Shown here: positions 60,222-64,000 of the stretch, one piece after another | Layout: every line of letters begins with the position of its first letter | Numbering within the stretch: the first letter of the stretch is position 1 | Assembly: GCA_003833075.1 (NCBI GenBank) | Contig: RIAY01000006.1 | Coordinates: 1-64,000, forward strand | DNA length: 64,000 nt | Source of the DNA: Muribaculaceae bacterium Isolate-036 (Harlan) | GTDB lineage: Bacteria > Bacteroidota > Bacteroidia > Bacteroidales > Muribaculaceae | Direction of reading: 5' to 3' | Translations under genes and position numbers: made by a program | The notes under the pieces: generated by a model | The model's input: the letters and a program-made list of their open reading frames with translations, nothing else | Database searches by the model: none | Told to the model about the DNA's origin: nothing

Positions 60222-60911
60222 TTATAAATTTTCCTTCATGCGTTTGTAAATAAAATCCTTTCCACGCGACATCTTGTCTCCCTCCGGTTTGTTTATACCC
60301 GGCAACACCACCTCCGCGTGTTCCGGCATCCAATTCACCACCGAATCCATCCACTGCACCATGCCGGCACGTGTAGGATGCGGATTCTTCGCGCTCTGAC
60401 GAGGAAGCTCCAGCTCATAACTTCTGAAAAAAGACCCCTTTCCGAGTTCATTCTCAAGCCAGTCGTTAAGCACCTTACCCTTGTCATATCCGGGCCATGA
60501 AGGGGGACCGACCCACAAAATAGGGCGCGTGCCTACAGCCGAAAGGATGCCTTCTACCGCAGACTTCAGTTTCCTGTCGGGCTGCGCTTCAAAAAGTTCA
60601 TTCATTCCCAGACTGATAAATACCGCATCAGGATCATCCTCCTCAACCATAGACGCGAGTTTTGGAGAATTTCCCCACTTCGAGATAGTCGACCCGTCCC
60701 ACACCACTGTCGACACCTCAAAACCGTTCTGCTCGCCGTAAGCGTTCAGACGTTCAGAAAGCCATCCGGTCATGGAATCTCCTATAAAAAGCACCTTCTT
60801 TACAGGCTTGCGGGAATCAGGAGCCGAACTGACCAAAAATACTGCCGCCTGAATGATGACGGCACACACCACAACGTAATATAGTATTGTGAATATTTTT
60901 ATTCTTCTCAT
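60222..60911 (-). CDS. SGNH/GDSL hydrolase, DUF459-like
   Basis: 229 residues. N-terminal membrane segment (IFTILYYVVVCAVIIQAAVFLV), GDSM nucleophile block, SLGMNE block with Asn, and NPHPTRAG with the catalytic Asp/His region. Periplasmic acylhydrolase of the SGNH type, possibly acting on peptidoglycan or glycan acetyl groups. It starts 4 bp after the GNAT stop on the same strand. Confidence 0.8.
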   Translation of the reverse strand: MRRIKIFTILYYVVVCAVIIQAAVFLVSSAPDSRKPVKKVLFIGDSMTGWLSERLNAYGEQNGFEVSTVVWDGSTISKWGNSPKLASMVEEDDPDAVFISLGMNELFEAQPDRKLKSAVEGILSAVGTRPILWVGPPSWPGYDKGKVLNDWLENELGKGSFFRSYELELPRQSAKNPHPTRAGMVQWMDSVVNWMPEHAEVVLPGINKPEGDKMSRGKDFIYKRMKENL

Positions 60912-61062
60912 ATATTATATAACAACCATTTTCGCAAAATTGCCATACAGATATACCGATAAATTCATTTTTTTTGTAATTTTGCATAAATAATCAAAAC
61001 GAAGTCATCTGAACTTCATTTTAATATCGCAAACAAGTTTAAACAATATCAATAAGAAAACA

Positions 61063-62127
61063 ATGATAATGAATAATAATAAAAAAATTGTTCTGAGCGG
61101 AATCCGCGCTACAGGCAATCTTCACCTCGGAAACTATTACGGAGCCTTGTCCAAATTCGTCCGTATGCAAGACGATTATGACTGCCGTTACTTCGTTGCC
61201 GACCTGCATGCCCTCACCACAGCACCGGATCCAGATATTCTACATGAGAACGTAAAAAATATCCTTGCCGAATATCTTGCAGCAGGACTCGACCCTGAAA
61301 AGAACACCATATACGTCCAGAGCGACATTCCCGAAATCTCCGAAATGTATCTTCTTATGAACATGCATGTCGGCATCGGAGAACTGATGCGCACCGCATC
61401 ATTCAAGGACAAGGCACGCAAAGCACTCGGCATCAATTCCGACAGCGATGAAATCGAAAAAGAGATTATCGGCAACCAGACCAACCAGCGTGTCAATGCC
61501 GGTCTCCTCACTTACCCAACCCTCATGGCGGTAGACATATTGATTCACCATGCCGATTTCGTGCCTGTAGGGAAAGACCAGGAACAGCATCTTGAGCTGA
61601 CACGCCGCTTCGCACGCCGCTTCAATTCTTTCTACAAAACTGAATATTTCGGCGAACCGGTCAATTTCAACTTCGGCGGCGAAGCAGTTAAAGTGCCCGG
61701 ACTCGACGGATCCGGGAAGATGGGCAAGAGCGAAGGAAACTGCATATACCTTATAGATGATGAAAAGACACTGCGCAAGAAAGTAATGCGCGCCGTAACA
61801 GACGAAGGACCTCAGACTCCGGGATCAGAGATGAGCGAACCCATCAAGAATCTTTTCACTCTTCTCGAGCTTGTTTCCGCACCTGATGTAGTGACACATT
61901 TCCGCGATGCATATGCAGATTGCTCCATCCGTTACGGAGACCTCAAGAAACAGCTTGCCGAAGACATCCTCAAGGTTACCCTTCCCATCCGCGAACGCAT
62001 ACTTGACATCCGCAACAACGAGGATTACCTCTCACGCGTGGTTCGAGAAGGCGCGGAACGCACACGCGAATATGCAGCTCAGACACTTAAGGACGTAAGG
62101 GAAATAATGGGCATCCGCAAATTCTGA
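61063..62127 (+). CDS. trpS: Tryptophanyl-tRNA synthetase
   Basis: 354 residues, class I. HLGNYYGA (HIGH-like) and KMGKSEGN (KMSKS-like) motifs are both present. Charges tRNA-Trp. Preceded by an AT-rich leader with a TAATTTTG -7 box at 60978-60985. Confidence 0.95.
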   Translation: MIMNNNKKIVLSGIRATGNLHLGNYYGALSKFVRMQDDYDCRYFVADLHALTTAPDPDILHENVKNILAEYLAAGLDPEKNTIYVQSDIPEISEMYLLMNMHVGIGELMRTASFKDKARKALGINSDSDEIEKEIIGNQTNQRVNAGLLTYPTLMAVDILIHHADFVPVGKDQEQHLELTRRFARRFNSFYKTEYFGEPVNFNFGGEAVKVPGLDGSGKMGKSEGNCIYLIDDEKTLRKKVMRAVTDEGPQTPGSEMSEPIKNLFTLLELVSAPDVVTHFRDAYADCSIRYGDLKKQLAEDILKVTLPIRERILDIRNNEDYLSRVVREGAERTREYAAQTLKDVREIMGIRKF

Positions 62128-62129
62128 CC

Positions 62130-63356
62130 ATGGTTCTCAACTGGATCTGGATATCCTTTTTTCTCATAGCCTTCCTGATGGCAGCCGGGCGCAGCCTTTT
62201 CGGAGGAGACCTTCAGGTGTGGAGCGACATCATGAACGCATCCTTCGACCAGGCGGCATTCGCATTCGAGATTTCGCTCGGACTCACCGGTGTGCTCACC
62301 TTGTGGCTGGGAATAATGAAAATCGGAGAGAAAGCGGGAGTCGTTGAATTTTTCGGACGACTCATCAGCCCCTTCTTCTCACGGCTGTTTCCCGGCATAC
62401 CCAAAGGACATCCGGCAATGGGAGCCATATTCATGAACATATCCGCCAACATGCTCGGTCTCGACAATGCGGCGACACCCATGGGATTGAAGGCTATGCA
62501 GGAGATGCAAAGCCTCAACCCCAAGAAAGACACCGCCACCGATGCCATGATCATGTTCCTGGTGCTCAATAGCTCCGGACTTTGTCTGATACCTATAAGC
62601 ATAATGATGTATCGGGCACAAGGTGGCGCCGCAAATCCCACAGACGTATTCATCCCTATACTAATAGCCACGGCAATCGCAACCATAGTGGGGCTCACCG
62701 CGCTATGCATCAGACAGAAGATAAAGATGGATCGCGTGATCTGGGGATGGCTCGGAGCAATAGCGGCAACAGTCGGGGCAATTACATATTTCTTCGCAAA
62801 CCTACCGGCAGACAAGGTTCAGCTATATAGCACTTTCGGAGCTAACCTCATCCTCTTCAGTGTCATAATTGCCTTTATCCTCGCAGGGATCAGACGCAAG
62901 CTTCGTGTATACGATGTATTCATAGAAGGAGCAAAAGAGGGATTCAAGACAGCAGTTATGATAATCCCGTACCTTGTGGCAATACTTGTGGCAATAGGGA
63001 TGTTCCGCGCGTCCGGTGCACTTGATGCATTCACAGGATGTGTGCAGAGCCTTGTGGCATGGCTCGGATTCGACACCCAATGGGTCGGAGCCCTGCCAAC
63101 CATGCTCATGAAACCGCTGAGCGGCAGCGGCAGTTGCGCCATGATGCTCGACGTGATGAAAACCAACGGGGCTGACGCCTTCGTCAGCAAACTGGCGGCA
63201 GCCGTCAGAGGCTCAACCGACACCACTTTCTATATCCTCGCAGTATATTTCGGTTCTGTAGGGGTTTCCAAAACCCGCTATGCAGCCGGATATGCCCTTC
63301 TTGCCGACATCACGGGTGCAATAGCGGCTATAGCCATCGCATACCTCTTCTTTTAA
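62130..63356 (+). CDS. SpmA-SpmB fused nucleoside-recognition membrane protein
   Basis: 408 residues with about ten membrane segments. The N-terminal half is SpmA-like (FMNISANMLGLDNAATPMGLKAM) and the C-terminal half is SpmB-like (MLMKPLSGSGSCAMMLDVMK, STDTTFYILAVYFGSVG). In spore formers these are separate genes. The fused form is common in Bacteroidetes. Starts 2 bp after trpS. Confidence 0.9.
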   Translation: MVLNWIWISFFLIAFLMAAGRSLFGGDLQVWSDIMNASFDQAAFAFEISLGLTGVLTLWLGIMKIGEKAGVVEFFGRLISPFFSRLFPGIPKGHPAMGAIFMNISANMLGLDNAATPMGLKAMQEMQSLNPKKDTATDAMIMFLVLNSSGLCLIPISIMMYRAQGGAANPTDVFIPILIATAIATIVGLTALCIRQKIKMDRVIWGWLGAIAATVGAITYFFANLPADKVQLYSTFGANLILFSVIIAFILAGIRRKLRVYDVFIEGAKEGFKTAVMIIPYLVAILVAIGMFRASGALDAFTGCVQSLVAWLGFDTQWVGALPTMLMKPLSGSGSCAMMLDVMKTNGADAFVSKLAAAVRGSTDTTFYILAVYFGSVGVSKTRYAAGYALLADITGAIAAIAIAYLFF

Positions 63357-63401
63357 TTTTAACATGCCTCTCAGTCCCCACCATATTTATTCTCTGATAA
63401 A

Positions 63402-63914
63402 ATGTCAAAAGCAACATTAAAGAAAGTTCTCAATGAGATGGATAGAGATAGTCTTTCGGAGATAATCTGCGAACTATATGATGCACGCCCGGAAGCCAAG
63501 GAATATCTTGAATTTTGGATAAATCCCGATGCCGACAAAGAACTTGACAAATACAGGCAAAAAATATTCAAACAGTTTTTCATTTCAGGATCGAAACCCC
63601 GGAAATCCCCCGTATTCAAGGAAATCAAGACTTGCATCAAATATTTCACCACCCTTTGCATAGACTATGAAAAGACTGCCGACCTTATGCTCTACACACT
63701 CGATCTGTATCAATTATGGCTATCTGAACGCAAAAGGATAATGAGCCATCAGACTCGAGTGGAGCGGTTCATTAACGATACGGCGGCATATATTGAAAGT
63801 CACAACCTCGAAGACAGGTATGAACTTAGGTTTAATCGGATACGCGAAGACATGTCGGAACTTTTCAAACGCGAAGAAGAGCCGTTGCGCCGGGGCTGGA
63901 AACACTGGTGGTGA
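63402..63914 (+). CDS. DUF6155 family protein
   Basis: 170 residues, helical (KATLKKVLNEMDRDSLSEIICELYDARPEAKEYLEFWINPD) with an Arg/Trp-rich C-terminus RRGWKHWW. Matches my recollection of DUF6155. Function unknown. The last 86 bp of the window hold nothing I can support. Confidence 0.7.
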   Translation: MSKATLKKVLNEMDRDSLSEIICELYDARPEAKEYLEFWINPDADKELDKYRQKIFKQFFISGSKPRKSPVFKEIKTCIKYFTTLCIDYEKTADLMLYTLDLYQLWLSERKRIMSHQTRVERFINDTAAYIESHNLEDRYELRFNRIREDMSELFKREEEPLRRGWKHWW

Positions 63915-64000
63915 CCACAACATGCCGAAAAACATATTAAAATTATTTGCAGTTTTATTCCAATTTTCTAAATTTACCGCGCTGAAAACATAAAACTGTT

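Overview
The window looks like a piece of a Bacteroidales chromosome (family Muribaculaceae is my guess; this is inference) that carries a complete-looking siphovirus prophage. The Bacteroidales assignment rests on promoter -7 boxes of the TAnnTTTG type, a fused SpmA-SpmB gene, a DUF6155-like gene, an IS66 remnant of Bacteroides type, and Bacteroidetes-style mobile-element genes.

Layout. 1-1854: debris of other mobile DNA (3' end of an IS66 transposase, a truncated tyrosine integrase, a multi-helix-turn-helix protein). 1855-53297: prophage of about 51.4 kb, bounded by two near-identical copies of the last codons of mnmE (17 of 18 bases, the one difference being synonymous). 53280-64000: ordinary chromosome (mnmE, a NucA-type nuclease, pepT, miaA, a YitT protein, an outer-membrane barrel, a GNAT, an SGNH hydrolase, trpS, spmAB, DUF6155).

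Prophage, read mostly on the minus strand from 50.4 kb down to 2.1 kb: lysis-lysogeny switch and integrase (50.1-53.1 kb, partly plus strand); recombination and replication (SbcC-like ATPase, RecT, MBL-fold protein, an initiator with lambda-like iterons inside its gene, DnaC-like loader, SSB, VRR-NUC); a DNA-modification block (ParB-like protein, DpdA, QueC, YhhQ, QueD, QueE, FolE) predicted to place preQ0 in phage DNA; packaging and portal (TerS, TerL, portal, minor head); a plus-strand cassette (23.2-28.3 kb) with a ParB-like protein and an ADP-ribosylglycohydrolase; capsid, connectors, tail tube, a tRNA, a tail assembly chaperone with a -1 frameshift site, tape measure and baseplate; a diversity-generating retroelement (DGR); then holin-like, endolysin and spanin-like genes and a terminator.

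The most notable signals are: (1) a minor head protein whose C-terminus is an ADP-ribosyltransferase domain, convergent with an ADP-ribosylglycohydrolase gene, so writer and eraser are neighbours; (2) the dpdA gene preceded by several degenerate copies of its own MK(I/V)xLAG-type N-terminus and by poly-G tracts of 8 and 11, with a third tract of 14 elsewhere, suggesting phase variation; (3) a DGR whose 19 template/variable-repeat differences all fall at template adenines; (4) a 15-bp dyad repeated at most prophage promoters, a likely regulon operator.
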